A DNA stretch of 64,000 nucleotides from Bacillota bacterium (GTDB lineage: Bacteria > Bacillota > SHA-98 > UBA4971), in the NCBI GenBank assembly GCA_012842395.1, contig DUSX01000035.1, positions 1 to 64,000 on the forward strand, read 5' to 3'. The position numbers and the translations under genes are program-made. The notes under the pieces were generated by a model. That model made no database searches, was not told where the DNA came from, and saw only the letters and a program-made list of their open reading frames with translations. Positions 25,069 through 34,809 of the stretch are shown here, piece after piece (positions within the stretch are counted from its first letter, which is position 1; the number at the start of each line of letters is the position of its first letter).

Positions 25069-26148
25069 TCACCTCCAGCTTCCTGCGCGCCCGGCTCTCT
25101 TGTTGAGGTAATAAACGTACGCAAGAATCTCGGCGACCGCCTTGTAGAGATGCGCCGGGATCTCCTTGCCGACGTCCACGGCCTTGTACAGCGCCTGCGC
25201 AAGGGGCTTGTTCTCCACGATCGGCACACCGTTGGCTGCCGCGATGTCGCGGATCCTCTGGGCCATCAGTCTCGCGCCCTTGGCCACGACCTTTGGTGCC
25301 TTCATGGTGCCGGGGTCATACTTCAGCGCAACAGCGAGTCGCACCGGGTTCGTGACCACGACGTCCGCCTTCGGCACCTCCTGCATCATCCTGTGCGTTG
25401 CGATCTGGCGCTGCCGCGCGCGGATCCGCGCTCTCAGCAACGGGTCACCTTCAGTCTGTCGCAACTCCTCTTTTACCTCCTGTTTCGTCATCCTGATGCT
25501 CTTCTCGAACTCCCATCTTTGATACATGTAGTCGAGCGCCGCCAGCACCGCAAGCGCCACCGCCACACGAAGGCCAAGCTTGAAAGCGAGGTTGCCCAGG
25601 GTCGCGAGTATCTGGCCGGGCTCCATGGCTCCCGTGGCGACGAGCGCGGGATATTCCTGCCGCAGCGTCACGTAGCCGTAGTACCCGACGATGGCTATCT
25701 TGGCGCATGATTTGACGAGCTCCGCCAGCGCCCGCCCCGAGAAGATCCGGGCCATTCCCGCCACCGGGTCGAGCCGCGAGAGCCGCGGGGCAAGCGGATC
25801 CAAGGATAGGACCAACCCGACCTGAGCCAGGTTCGCAACGAGCCCGACCACGAAGCCGGTAGCGATAGCCGGCCCAGCGGCCTTCGCGATGGCCACGAGG
25901 ACATTCAGCGCAAGCACGCGGAGACCCTCCTCGGAGACATCCGGGTGTGCTAACGTGTCGCCGAGCAGCTGGGTCATGAAGCCTCCGAGCCCGGCATAAA
26001 TGGCCCCTCCCGACGCGCCGAGGACTCCGAGCGTTGCGAGGAGAATCGCCGCAGAGTTCACTTCGACGCTCCTCGCCACCTGCCCGCGTTTTCGCGCCTC
26101 CTGGCGCCTTCTTGGCGTTGCGGCCTCGGTACGGTCGTCGCGTGGCAT
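25069..26148 (-). CDS. flhB: flagellar export switch protein FlhB, atypical NPVR cleavage motif
   Basis: A 359-residue export-gate and specificity-switch protein. It has four membrane helices, the linker helix (KQEVKEELRQTEGDPLLRARIRARQRQ), and the FlhBC domain. The autocleavage motif, normally NPTH, reads NPVR at residues 267-270 (VVTNPVRLAVALKYD). Asn-Pro, between which cleavage occurs, is kept; Thr and His are both replaced. The downstream part (APKVVAKG, PIVENKPLAQALY) is normal. The start lies 3 bp after fliR. Confidence 0.96.
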   Translation of the reverse strand: MPRDDRTEAATPRRRQEARKRGQVARSVEVNSAAILLATLGVLGASGGAIYAGLGGFMTQLLGDTLAHPDVSEEGLRVLALNVLVAIAKAAGPAIATGFVVGLVANLAQVGLVLSLDPLAPRLSRLDPVAGMARIFSGRALAELVKSCAKIAIVGYYGYVTLRQEYPALVATGAMEPGQILATLGNLAFKLGLRVAVALAVLAALDYMYQRWEFEKSIRMTKQEVKEELRQTEGDPLLRARIRARQRQIATHRMMQEVPKADVVVTNPVRLAVALKYDPGTMKAPKVVAKGARLMAQRIRDIAAANGVPIVENKPLAQALYKAVDVGKEIPAHLYKAVAEILAYVYYLNKRAGRAGSWR

Positions 26149-26151
26149 CGC

Positions 26152-26931
26152 TTATCTCCCACCTCCCAAGACCCCGAGGATGCTCCGCTCGAGGCCGCTG
26201 AACGAGCCCCTCACGACCAGGACGAATAGAGGCAACGCAACCACGAGTGTGAGAAGCCCCACCCCGATTTTGAGCGGGAACCCTACGATGAAGATGTTCA
26301 TCTGCGGCACGGTCCTCGCGAGCATGGCCATGACCAGGTCTGTCAAAAGCAGCGTGCATGTGACCGGAGCGGCGATCTTGAGAGCCACGACCAAGGTGTC
26401 GCAGAAGAGCCTCGTGACCCCGGCCTCAAGTCTTGCCGTGAGAGCGAAGCTCGAGATGGGCACGACTGCATAGCTCTCCACGAGTCCCGACAGGACCATG
26501 TGGTGGGCGTTGAACACGAGAAAGAGCAGCATCGCAAGGAGGTACTGAAACTGGCCCATGACGGTGACCTGCGTGTTCGCCACAGGATCCACCACGTTTA
26601 CCAGGCCGAAACCGACCTGGATGTCCACGAGCTGCCCGGCGAGCTGCACGCCCACCATGACGAGCGATGCTATGTAGCCCATGACCGCGCCGACCAGGAT
26701 CTCGCGGCCCACGCATATTGCGTACGCGACCACGTCCGCCGGGTAGCCGGTCGCAGGGGCTTGTACCAGCGGGAACGTCACCAAGGCAAGCAGCGCGGAT
26801 AAGCCCGCCTTTACCTGAAGCGGCACGTTACGGCTCCCGAAAACAGGCGCGAACCCGAAAACCCCGCCTATCCTCGCGAGCACCAGGAGATACGTTTGCA
26901 CATTGGTGATGGCCGCATCGACGACGCTCAC
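26152..26931 (-). CDS. fliR: flagellar export protein FliR
   Basis: A 259-residue membrane protein with about six hydrophobic segments and the FliR pattern near the N-terminus (LVLARIGGVFGFAPVFGSRNVPLQVKAGLSA, read across residues 16-46). It forms the export gate with FliP and FliQ. The order fliP-fliQ-fliR-flhB is the standard one. The GAGGTG-type ribosome binding site lies just upstream; a 111-bp GC-rich gap separates it from fliQ. Confidence 0.95.
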   Translation of the reverse strand: MSVVDAAITNVQTYLLVLARIGGVFGFAPVFGSRNVPLQVKAGLSALLALVTFPLVQAPATGYPADVVAYAICVGREILVGAVMGYIASLVMVGVQLAGQLVDIQVGFGLVNVVDPVANTQVTVMGQFQYLLAMLLFLVFNAHHMVLSGLVESYAVVPISSFALTARLEAGVTRLFCDTLVVALKIAAPVTCTLLLTDLVMAMLARTVPQMNIFIVGFPLKIGVGLLTLVVALPLFVLVVRGSFSGLERSILGVLGGGR

Positions 26932-27042
26932 AAAAAGGCACCTCCGCAGGCAAACAAACGCTGTGGCCGCGCTCCGGCCCCGTCCTCCCTGTCCTCGCCC
27001 CCCGTCCCCACGCTCCTTCGCGGACGGGGGGAAAGGCGGCGT

Positions 27043-27312
27043 TCACGGCACGTAATTTGGCAGGTTGGTGAATAGCTCGCGCGTGAACTCGACGAGCGTG
27101 CGCATCATCCATGGGCCGAACACCACGAGCGCCACGACGACCGCGAGGATCTTCGGCACGAGGGCCAAGGTCATCTCCTGGATTTGCGTCACGGCTTGGA
27201 AGACGCTCACGATGAGGCCCGCCACGAGCGCCAGCACGAGCACGGGCGCGGCCACCTCAAGCGTCACGAATATGGCGCGCTGACCTATCCCCGCTATGAC
27301 TCCCTCTGTCAT
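27043..27312 (-). CDS. fliQ: flagellar export protein FliQ
   Basis: An 89-residue protein with two membrane helices, the normal FliQ size. The central QAVTQIQEMTLALVPKI segment is the conserved family signature. It is part of the FliPQR export gate. It lies 35 bp after fliP. Confidence 0.95.
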   Translation of the reverse strand: MTEGVIAGIGQRAIFVTLEVAAPVLVLALVAGLIVSVFQAVTQIQEMTLALVPKILAVVVALVVFGPWMMRTLVEFTRELFTNLPNYVP

Positions 27313-27347
27313 TTCCCGTCACCCCCGAAGGCTTGCCGGCTCCCCAC

Positions 27348-28208
27348 TCAGTGGAAGCTGCGCAACAACGAGCCGATAACCAAGTTCCACCCGTCAACCA
27401 TCACGAACAGCAACAGTTTGAAGGGCAGTGAGATCATCACAGGCGGCAGCATCAACATGCCCATGGACATGAGGACGCTCGCAACCACCATGTCAATGAC
27501 TAAGAACGGCACGTATATCAGAAACCCGATCTCAAACGCGGTCTTGAGCTCGCTAATGGTGAATGCCGGTATGAGCACGAGCATCGGCACTTCCGACGGG
27601 TTTGCCGGCCTTTTCGCCTTGGCCAGCGCGGTGAACAGCGCGAGATCCTTCTCGCTCGTTTGCTTCAGCATGAACTCCCGGAACGGCACCGCCGCCCGGT
27701 CGAGCGCAACCTGCTGCGAGATCTCGCCGCGAAGATAAGGCTGAAGCGCTTGCTCGTTCGCGGTCCCCAGCGCGGGCGCCATGACGAAAAACGTAAGGAA
27801 GAGCGCAAGGCCGATGAGGACTTGGTTCGGCGGCACCTGCTGCGAGCCCAAGGCGCTCCTGACGAATGAAAGGACAATGACGATCCTCGTGAACGAGGTG
27901 AACATGATGAGAATGGCCGGCGCGAGAGTAAGCACCGTCAACAGGATGAGGATCTGAAGAGAACTGGACACGTCTTTCGGGCTCGTCGCGGGCTCGACTC
28001 CGATGTCGATTCGCGGGAGCGGCATGAGGCCTCCGACGTCGACCGAAGGCACCGGAGCCACGGGCGCCTCTGCGGCCTGGACCGTCTCTTCACCGGATGA
28101 CACGCATCCGCCACCCGCAATGAGCGTGACAACGGCACCCAGCGCCACGCCCAGCATCACGATGAATGCCGACGCTCCCTTCTTGGCCGCGGCGCTCCTA
28201 CTCAGCAC
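27348..28208 (-). CDS. fliP: flagellar export protein FliP
   Basis: About 286 residues. A cleavable signal-like helix is followed by an acidic spacer, then the FliP core with [39 protein letters not shown] and the C-terminal [20 protein letters not shown]. FliP is the main gate subunit. The frame runs open to 28706, but that stretch is antisense to fliO in base composition and lacks any family match. GTG 28208 (or 28214) is chosen by family length and the Lys/Arg-rich signal start; no strong ribosome binding site decides between them. Confidence 0.9.
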   Translation of the reverse strand: MLSRSAAAKKGASAFIVMLGVALGAVVTLIAGGGCVSSGEETVQAAEAPVAPVPSVDVGGLMPLPRIDIGVEPATSPKDVSSSLQILILLTVLTLAPAILIMFTSFTRIVIVLSFVRSALGSQQVPPNQVLIGLALFLTFFVMAPALGTANEQALQPYLRGEISQQVALDRAAVPFREFMLKQTSEKDLALFTALAKAKRPANPSEVPMLVLIPAFTISELKTAFEIGFLIYVPFLVIDMVVASVLMSMGMLMLPPVMISLPFKLLLFVMVDGWNLVIGSLLRSFH

Positions 28209-28326
28209 CGCCACGCCGCTCTGGCGACGCGACCGGCAACGTCTGTCGCATGCCGAACCGTGGCAGTGCGCGCGCCGTCTCCCGCGAACGTCACCCTCGC
28301 CCTGGAGGCTTTCGGTACGTGTTTTG

Positions 28327-28758
28327 CTACAAATCGACGCCTTGGTCATCCGGGCCCTCTCCTCGAGATCTTGCGCCTTCGAAACGACGCGTGTAAGCTT
28401 CGAGAATCTCGTTGAACCTCCGCCCCTCCTTGGACTCCACCTGCGACCCGCGGTCCTTTCGACCTCCGTCCTCCCTGCTTCCCAACGATCGCGCGTCAAT
28501 CTCCGCCACCACCGAGATTTGCGAGCCTGTGGCACCGAGCACGAAGAACCTCTCGCCGAGCCGCACGAGGTGCAGACCCCTGCCGGGCCCGAGCGGCAAA
28601 GACTCCCGCAGCTCCATAGCCGGACGGCCGCGCACGCCCACTCGTCGCTGTTGCAGAGAGCGCAGAACCAGCCCGGTAAGGTATATGAGCGCGATGACCA
28701 CAGCAAGGCCTACCACGAGCCGGATTCCCAGAACGATCGGGTTCACTGCCGCCGCCAT
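28327..28758 (-). CDS. fliO: flagellar biosynthetic protein FliO
   Basis: A 143-residue protein with one membrane helix at residues 8-33 and a small cytoplasmic domain with the FliO pattern ([33 protein letters not shown]). FliO is a scaffold that helps FliP assemble into the gate. The tail is basic and glutamate-rich. It lies directly upstream of fliP, as usual. Confidence 0.9.
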   Translation of the reverse strand: MAAAVNPIVLGIRLVVGLAVVIALIYLTGLVLRSLQQRRVGVRGRPAMELRESLPLGPGRGLHLVRLGERFFVLGATGSQISVVAEIDARSLGSREDGGRKDRGSQVESKEGRRFNEILEAYTRRFEGARSRGEGPDDQGVDL

Positions 28759-28786
28759 CCCCTTTCAGGCGATCCACTCAGCCATC

Positions 28787-29332
28787 TCAGCTCTTCGAGC
28801 TGCTCAGCCTATCCGCAGGGGCCACGATGTCCACCACGCGGACACCGAAGTTCTCGTCGATGACCACAACCTCGCCTTTCGCGACCAGCTTCCCATTGAC
28901 CAGGATGTCCACGGGTTCACCGGCCGCCCTGTCGAGCTCCACCACGGAGCCGGGGCCAAGGTCGAGGACGTCTCGTATGGTCATGGTAGTCCTGCCCAGC
29001 TCCACCGTGATCGGGAGAGGCACGTCAAGCAGCAGATCAATGTTGCTGTGTCCTGCCTGGCGTGACTTCTCCCCGAACGGCGCGAACTCCGCCTTTTCAA
29101 AAGCCCTTTCCAGACTGCGCTTGCCATCCTCGGCACCGGAACCCGACGCCCTGGCGCCTGCGACACCACCGGGACCGGGGTCAGGCCCTGTCCGGGCGCT
29201 GCCTTCCCCGCTTTCGGCGTCATTTCCGGATATCGTGCCAACGTTTCCCGCATCCGCCGCCTCTATAGGCCCTGATGCGCCCGGGTCAGATGGGACGCCG
29301 AGGTCCTCATCGAAGAGATCGTCGGTCATCAC
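28787..29332 (-). CDS. fliN: flagellar motor switch protein FliN
   Basis: A 181-residue protein. The last 80 residues are the SpoA/FliN domain ([50 protein letters not shown] read over 120-165). Residues 1-85 form an acidic Gly/Ser-rich tail. It builds the lower C-ring with FliM. It lacks the CheC-type phosphatase domain of Bacillus FliY, which fits the absence of che genes here. The start overlaps the fliM stop by 4 bp. Confidence 0.94.
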   Translation of the reverse strand: MMTDDLFDEDLGVPSDPGASGPIEAADAGNVGTISGNDAESGEGSARTGPDPGPGGVAGARASGSGAEDGKRSLERAFEKAEFAPFGEKSRQAGHSNIDLLLDVPLPITVELGRTTMTIRDVLDLGPGSVVELDRAAGEPVDILVNGKLVAKGEVVVIDENFGVRVVDIVAPADRLSSSKS

Positions 29333-30324
29333 AATGTCCCTCCCCTGTCGTGAAGCACGCGCGATACCTGAAAAGCGAGCCTCTTGCCGATCACCCCAGG
29401 CCGCGCGAGGAACTTGGCTCCGCCGCCCACACGCACCAGGAGATCCTCGCCGCGCCTGGAGTCAAGCCTTATGATATCTCCCGGCGCGAGGTCGAGGAAG
29501 TCGCCCACGAAAATGGTGGCTTGGCCCAGCTCAACAGTCACGGGCACCTGCACCGTCGCAAGACGCTGGCGGATAGCTTCAGCGGATGCGGCTTCCGTGC
29601 CCCGTCCGACTTGTTTCTTGAACCACCGCGTCGCCACGAGCCTTGGCAACACTGGCTGGAGCACGGGGTACGGCAGGCATAGAGTCACGTTTCCATCAAC
29701 GTCCCCTAAGGCGACCTGGAGTGACACGGCCGCGACGGTCTCGGTCTCAGCCGTGACTTGAGCGAACTGCGCGCTTGCGACGATATTCTCCAGCCGCGTC
29801 GAAAAGGCGATTACGTCAGCCCAGGACCGCGCCAGGATGTCCAGGACCCTGCCTGCAAGGTCCTGCATGAGCCGTTGCTCGATGTCGGTAAGCTCGCGCG
29901 GCTTACCCTTCGCCTGCCCGGGTCCCCCAAGCACCCTATCAAGGATCGCGAAGGCCAGCAGGGGATCGAACGCCAGGATGGCCTCGCCGTCCGGCGGGCT
30001 TACATTGAAAACCGCGATCACGCCGGGACTCGGCAAGGACGACGAAAACTCATCGAAGGACAGCTGTTCGCACGACGCCAGGCTGACCCGCACCGGAAAC
30101 CTCAGGTACGTGGACATCCACGTCGAAAGCGACCGGGCGAAGGTCTCGTGGATTATCTCGATGGTGCGAAGCTGGTCCTTGGAGAGCTTGTCGGGTCGGC
30201 GGAAATCGTATGGTCTTACCTGCTTCGCCCTGCGACCTTCACTTTTCACGGCCGGCTGCTCTTCCTGCTTGGCGAACGATGAAAGCAGCGCGTTTATCTC
30301 TTCTTGCGAAAGGATCTCGTCCAA
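29329..30324 (-). CDS. fliM: flagellar motor switch protein FliM
   Basis: A 331-residue C-ring protein. The N-terminal peptide [10 protein letters not shown] is the CheY-P-binding motif, followed by the CheC-like middle domain ([14 protein letters not shown] region, [21 protein letters not shown]) and a C-terminal SpoA domain ([20 protein letters not shown]). TTG 30324 is selected because it yields the conserved N-terminus [10 protein letters not shown] and follows a GGGGGCGGG stretch; the frame extends to 30369, inside fliL. Confidence 0.95.
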   Translation of the reverse strand: MDEILSQEEINALLSSFAKQEEQPAVKSEGRRAKQVRPYDFRRPDKLSKDQLRTIEIIHETFARSLSTWMSTYLRFPVRVSLASCEQLSFDEFSSSLPSPGVIAVFNVSPPDGEAILAFDPLLAFAILDRVLGGPGQAKGKPRELTDIEQRLMQDLAGRVLDILARSWADVIAFSTRLENIVASAQFAQVTAETETVAAVSLQVALGDVDGNVTLCLPYPVLQPVLPRLVATRWFKKQVGRGTEAASAEAIRQRLATVQVPVTVELGQATIFVGDFLDLAPGDIIRLDSRRGEDLLVRVGGGAKFLARPGVIGKRLAFQVSRVLHDRGGTL

Positions 30325-30355
30325 GTTCCCGCCCCCGCATCTCGGGTTGCCGAAG

Positions 30356-31111
30356 CTACTGGATAACAAACTCCAGGAAGTACACGCCCCTCACACGGGG
30401 CGGCTTCAAGCCGTCGCCCGAAAGCGCCTTTTCTATGGCATCGGCCACGCGGCGGCGTATCGCATCCCTTTTCGAAACATCGCTAAGGTCCTCGAGGCTG
30501 TACGAAGACAGCACCGCAAGGATGGCGTCGCGAACTTTGTACTCCACCGCCCCGATCTCGGTGCTGACCTTCTTGTCAGCGCACTCGACGCTGATGGAGG
30601 CCTTAAGATACCGCGTGCCGTTCGTGCCCGCCACGTTGACTATGAAAGGCTCGAACGAATACGTCGGGCCCGGCTTGGTCGCAGCCGACTCCGAGGTGGT
30701 TGCCTCTCCAGCACCTGTCGCCGCCTGCCCGCGCAGACTCCAGGTGTAGAAGATCGCGCCCCCGGCCGCTGCAAGACAGAAAGCCAGGACGGCTACCACC
30801 AGAAGCGGGGAGACCCTGCGCCTCCGGCCGGCTACCCTCCGCTGTTGGTCCTGCATGGCGCGAAGGTCGCGTGCCGATAACGTGCCCCCGGGCCTCTCTG
30901 GAACCTCCCAACCCTCTCTCACCGGCGGTTGTGGTCCGGACGCGGGGACCCCAGCCTGGCCTCGCACCGCGTACCTCCCCCCCTCCGGGCTCGCCTCTCC
31001 AACGACGACCTTCCCGGTGGGAGCGGTGGGCGTGCGGCTCGGCGCGCTCGTAGTTACGGCTCGGCTCGGCCCGGACCTCTGATAGTTCGCGATACCTGTA
31101 GGCAAGCTCAA
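30356..31111 (-). CDS. fliL: flagellar basal body protein FliL
   Basis: A 251-residue single-span membrane protein. Residues 1-95 form a Pro/Gly/Arg-rich cytoplasmic tail, residues about 100-122 the membrane helix, and the rest the FliL domain (YSFEPFIVNVAGTNGTRYLK, VRDAILAVLSSYSLEDLSD). FliL surrounds the MotAB stator and supports torque. The cytoplasmic tail is long for the family. It overlaps motB by 4 bp. Confidence 0.93.
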   Translation of the reverse strand: MSLPTGIANYQRSGPSRAVTTSAPSRTPTAPTGKVVVGEASPEGGRYAVRGQAGVPASGPQPPVREGWEVPERPGGTLSARDLRAMQDQQRRVAGRRRRVSPLLVVAVLAFCLAAAGGAIFYTWSLRGQAATGAGEATTSESAATKPGPTYSFEPFIVNVAGTNGTRYLKASISVECADKKVSTEIGAVEYKVRDAILAVLSSYSLEDLSDVSKRDAIRRRVADAIEKALSGDGLKPPRVRGVYFLEFVIQ

Positions 31112-31869
31112 TCCCCCTGTTCTTTGCTCGACTCATTCGGACCCAGTAACTTCTCCTTTTCCTTCAAGATGACTATGTCCACTCTGCGGTTAAGCGCCCT
31201 GTTGGCCTCGCTTGTGTTGGGTACCTTCGGCCGGTATTCGCCGTACCCCATCGCGGTAAACCTTTCAGGAGCGAGGCCCGCTGTCTCAATGAAATACCTC
31301 AGGACCGTGCACGCCCTCGAAGTCGAGAGCTCCCAGTTCGACGGGAATCTTTCGGTGCGTATCGGCAGGTCACATGTGTGTCCCTCGATCCTGATATCGT
31401 TCGGGATCTTGCGCAAGATCACCGCCACTTCCGAAAGAACGCGCCTCGCCTCGGGGCGTAGGTCTGCCTGGCCGAGGTCGAAAAGGACCTTGTCCATGAA
31501 GCTTACCACGAGACCCCGTTCCGTGACCTCCAGATGCACATCGTCTGTCAACGCCTGATCCTCGAGAAACGACTCAAGCTCCTGCATGACCCCTTCTAGC
31601 TCGACCTCTGACTTTCCCGACGGTCGGAGGTCGCTCGGGGGCTTCGGGACCGGCATCTCACCCGGGTTCAGGACCTGCGGTCCCCCGGTGAGCACGCCGA
31701 GTGCACCCTGAAGCGATATGACCGCCTGCCGGAACTTGATCGCGTCGATGGACGAGAACGCGAACAGCAAGATGAAGAAAGTCAGCAGCAACTGGGTCAT
31801 ATCGGCATATGATGTTATCCACGGCGGGGACCCTGAGGGCCCGTCATCATCGGATCTCCTGCGTCTCAT
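31108..31869 (-). CDS. motB: flagellar stator protein MotB
   Basis: A 253-residue stator subunit. The membrane helix contains the proton-channel aspartate (Asp23 in SYADMTQLLLTFF), followed by the plug/linker, then the OmpA-type peptidoglycan-binding domain (IRIEGHTCDLPI, NWELSTSRACTVLRYFIE, RALNRRVDIVI). It anchors the stator to the wall. The overlap with motA is 4 bp. Confidence 0.95.
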   Translation of the reverse strand: MRRRRSDDDGPSGSPPWITSYADMTQLLLTFFILLFAFSSIDAIKFRQAVISLQGALGVLTGGPQVLNPGEMPVPKPPSDLRPSGKSEVELEGVMQELESFLEDQALTDDVHLEVTERGLVVSFMDKVLFDLGQADLRPEARRVLSEVAVILRKIPNDIRIEGHTCDLPIRTERFPSNWELSTSRACTVLRYFIETAGLAPERFTAMGYGEYRPKVPNTSEANRALNRRVDIVILKEKEKLLGPNESSKEQGD

Positions 31870-32714
31870 GTCTTCGCACCAGCTGTTTCCTTGCCCGCCG
31901 CGGCCTCCGCTCCCGCGGCGCCCGCCGCCGCAGTTGCGTGCGACCCTTTCTTGTAAACTACTTTCGCTCTAGTTGCGGGAGGCAGGAACGCTCTGAGCTT
32001 CTCCTCAACGATCCTCGGGTTGTCTCCTGACTGGATCGCTAGGATGCCCTCGATGAGGATCTGCTTCTCGAATGCCTCCTCGGACGCCCGAACCCCGAGC
32101 TTCCCCGAGAGGGGAATGAATACGAGATAAGCGAGGATCGCCCCATAGAACGTGGTAACGAGGGCTACAGCCATCCCGGGACCGATGGAGCTCGGGTCGT
32201 TTATGTTCCGGAGCATCTGGATGAGTCCTATCAGGGTCCCGATCATGCCGAACGCGGGCGCGAATAGCGCCATCTGGTCGAACAACTTGCGTCCCATCTT
32301 GTGGCGCTCCTCGATGGCGTCGAGATCGGCCTCGAGGATCTCCCGTATCACCGCGGCATCCACGCCGTCCACCACGAGCTGCAGACCGTGCCTTAAGAAG
32401 TCGTCCTTGACCTTGTCGAGGTTGTTGTCGAGCGCGAGGAGACCCTCGCGCCGTGCAAGTTCGGCGAGGGATATGATCTGCATGATCGTGGCCGTAAGCT
32501 CCGATGGACGCCGCGTGAACGCGATCTTAGTGACGCGCAGCACGTTTTTGATGTCGTCCAACCTGAAGTTTATGAACGTTGCGCAGACGCTCCCGCCGAT
32601 GGTGATCATCACCGATGGGATGTCGATGAAGCTTCGGATCGACCCCCCCATCTGGATGGCGGTGACGACGAGCGTGAATCCCGCAATGATCCCAATGAAA
32701 GTGGCAAGGTCCAT
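31866..32714 (-). CDS. motA: flagellar stator protein MotA
   Basis: A 282-residue stator subunit with four membrane helices, the cytoplasmic loop with RREGLLALD, and the conserved FAPAFGMIGTLIGLIQML region plus GAILAYLVFIPLSGKL. With MotB it conducts ions and drives rotation. An Ala-rich tail follows. ATG 32714 is used: it gives the standard MDLATFIGIIAG start with G-rich ribosome binding bases upstream; the frame is open to 32741. Placement of motAB inside the fla operon is common in Clostridia but not in Bacillus. Confidence 0.95.
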   Translation of the reverse strand: MDLATFIGIIAGFTLVVTAIQMGGSIRSFIDIPSVMITIGGSVCATFINFRLDDIKNVLRVTKIAFTRRPSELTATIMQIISLAELARREGLLALDNNLDKVKDDFLRHGLQLVVDGVDAAVIREILEADLDAIEERHKMGRKLFDQMALFAPAFGMIGTLIGLIQMLRNINDPSSIGPGMAVALVTTFYGAILAYLVFIPLSGKLGVRASEEAFEKQILIEGILAIQSGDNPRIVEEKLRAFLPPATRAKVVYKKGSHATAAAGAAGAEAAAGKETAGAKT

Positions 32715-32883
32715 GTTACGCCCCCGCAACTCGCATGGCACTCGTGTGACGGTGCCGTTCTAGTGATGCATGCCTCGCTCGCTCTACTCCTGAGCGCCCT
32801 GGCACAAGACGTCCACGTCCATGGGCGCGTCGTCGCGCCGGAATCCAGGCTCCCGGCTGACGCTTTGCCGACCCTTTCCGCGC

Positions 32884-33105
32884 CTACGTGGCCTGCTCCG
32901 CGCCGGAGGCGGGAGCCTGGGGCCCGAGCGCGATCGCTCTTTTATACCCGACCACCGCCGTCACCACATCGTCCACGGCGTCCTTCACGACAAGCTTCTT
33001 GCCCGTTGTGAGCGTGATGATGGTGTCGGGCGTCGCCTCCACCGTTTCTATGAGGTCCGCGTTAACCACGAGTTCCGAGCCGTCTAGCCGGTGTACCCTA
33101 ATCAT
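32884..33105 (-). CDS. flbD: FlbD family flagellar protein (SwrD)
   Basis: A 73-residue protein of the Firmicutes/spirochaete FlbD family (MIRVHRLDGSELVVNADLI, TTGKKLVVKDAVDDVV). Its B. subtilis counterpart SwrD raises flagellar power. It lies between flgE and motA as in other Firmicutes. A 212-bp GC-rich gap separates it from flgE and holds no gene I can support. Confidence 0.92.
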   Translation of the reverse strand: MIRVHRLDGSELVVNADLIETVEATPDTIITLTTGKKLVVKDAVDDVVTAVVGYKRAIALGPQAPASGAEQAT

Positions 33106-33317
33106 CGCAAGCGCCGCCTTTCCTCTCGCGAGTGCTGTCTTCGGATCTGCCGTCCAGTCCTCCGCTCATACGAGGCCGCTTGCTCAAAACCAAGAGCAGA
33201 ACGCGAATCACCCACGCCCGAACAAGGCGGCCCGTGGGCCCGCCCCGCACCGTGTCCCATAAAGCCCTGGTTAAGGGCCGGAGGCGGAGGAGCCGGGCGG
33301 GCCCGCCTCAACCCGTG

Positions 33318-34712
33318 TTAACGCTTGAGACTCAAGAGATCCTGCAACATCTCGTCCGCTGTGGTGATCACCCTCGAGTTCGCCTGGAAACCGCGCTGCG
33401 AGATGATCATGTCGGTAAACTGCTTTGCAAGGTCGACGTTGGACATCTCCACCGCGCCGCCGATGATCTTGCCCTTGCCGTCCTTCATCGGCTCGCCGAT
33501 TATCGGAGCGCCCGAGTTAGGCGATACCTGGTAGAACCCTCCACCCATCCGAAGGAGGCCGCCAGGGTTCGCGAAGTTCGCGAGCACGATCTGCGCCAAC
33601 GTCCGATACTGACCGTTAGAGTAGATGCCCGTGATTATCCCGTCCGCGTCCACGGCGAAGGTCTCGAGAGTCCCGGCAGGGAAGCCGTCCTGGAAGCTCA
33701 TGGACACCGACGAAGGCTCCGCGTATTGCGTCAGGCTTTCGAGATCAAGGCTGACCCGCTGAGGAGCCGACCCGTCGGTCGGCATGATGTCGAACTGAGG
33801 CGGGTAGTCATACCACTGATCTTCCGGACGTCCTGCGTTGTATTTGGCACACGCCGCTTCAGTTGCAGCAGGATCGAACTTACCGGTATTCGTGAAGATC
33901 AGGTAACCTTCGCCTACTATCTTGTTCTGGCCGTCCGGAATGAGAGGGTCCATTACCTCCCACTTCCAGGCACGCTCGCCAATATCGTCACTGGAATCAT
34001 CGGGGTCGCCAGGAGCACCTGTGGCAGGATCCACATTGGGGTCGAGCTTCTTGAAGGTGATAGGCAGCTTGTGCAAGAGCCCGAGCGAGTCGTACACCTG
34101 GAGCAGTCCCGAGAATTTCCCACCGGTCTCGGCCCCAGTGGTGGGATCATAAGCATAGGGATCTGCCTGGGAATCAAGGTTCCCGCGCAGAATCGCGTTC
34201 TTGGTCGCTGCAGCCTCCATGACCTGGCCTATGAGAATCTTGATATCGGTCGGTGGTTGGGTGCTGTCGATCTCCCCGGTAGCGGGGTCAACCGGCTTCC
34301 CCTGCACCCTGTAGCCCGTTGCCGGGCTTACCAGCACGCCGTCAGCGCCTATTTGGAAGCTGCCGTCGCGCGTGAAGTAAGTCCTGAGCCCATCGCTTAA
34401 GACGAAAAACCCGATCCCGTCTATGGCAAGGTCACTTGGCACCTCGGTCACCTGGATGTTGCCCTGAGTGTGCCAGGTATCTATGCTCCTGAGGCTTGTC
34501 CCGAGGCCAACCTGCATAGGGTTTATGCCACCCCTTCCTCCCTTGACCGGCGCGCCACCGCCGCGAATCGTCTGCACCAGAAGCTCGTGGAACGTCACCC
34601 TCCCGGCTTTATAGCCGGGGGTGTTGATGTTGGCGATGTTGTCGCCTATCACATCCATCCAGACTTGATGCGCCCTTGAGCCGGATACTCCGGCAAACAT
34701 GGACCGTAGCAT
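33318..34712 (-). CDS. flgE: flagellar hook protein FlgE
   Basis: A 464-residue axial protein. The N-terminal rod-like motif is MLRSMFAGVSGSRAHQ with DVIGDNIANINTPGYKAGRV; the C-terminus has VEMSNVDLAKQFTDMIISQR, RGFQANSRVITTADEMLQ. The central part (about 140-330) is a hook surface domain rich in Asp/Pro/Gly. ATG 34712 is chosen by the conserved start and an AAGGAGGT ribosome binding site upstream. Confidence 0.96.
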   Translation of the reverse strand: MLRSMFAGVSGSRAHQVWMDVIGDNIANINTPGYKAGRVTFHELLVQTIRGGGAPVKGGRGGINPMQVGLGTSLRSIDTWHTQGNIQVTEVPSDLAIDGIGFFVLSDGLRTYFTRDGSFQIGADGVLVSPATGYRVQGKPVDPATGEIDSTQPPTDIKILIGQVMEAAATKNAILRGNLDSQADPYAYDPTTGAETGGKFSGLLQVYDSLGLLHKLPITFKKLDPNVDPATGAPGDPDDSSDDIGERAWKWEVMDPLIPDGQNKIVGEGYLIFTNTGKFDPAATEAACAKYNAGRPEDQWYDYPPQFDIMPTDGSAPQRVSLDLESLTQYAEPSSVSMSFQDGFPAGTLETFAVDADGIITGIYSNGQYRTLAQIVLANFANPGGLLRMGGGFYQVSPNSGAPIIGEPMKDGKGKIIGGAVEMSNVDLAKQFTDMIISQRGFQANSRVITTADEMLQDLLSLKR

Positions 34713-34809
34713 TGTCTCACTTGACCTCCTTCCTTCTGTGGCCGCCAGTGTCGCCGGCGGCCCGGGGCCCCCTCGGAAGAGGTCCAGCCCCATGGCGCGG
34801 TCTTTGGCT

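Noticed and set aside
28209-28706. Extended N-terminus of FliP
   Set aside because: The extra 166 codons overlap fliO in another frame, have Cys/Arg/Trp-rich shadow composition and no FliP similarity.
33132-34400. Long open frame antisense to flgE (422 codons)
   Set aside because: No family pattern; it mirrors flgE, which has strong hook-protein signatures. GC-rich codon bias leaves long antisense frames open.
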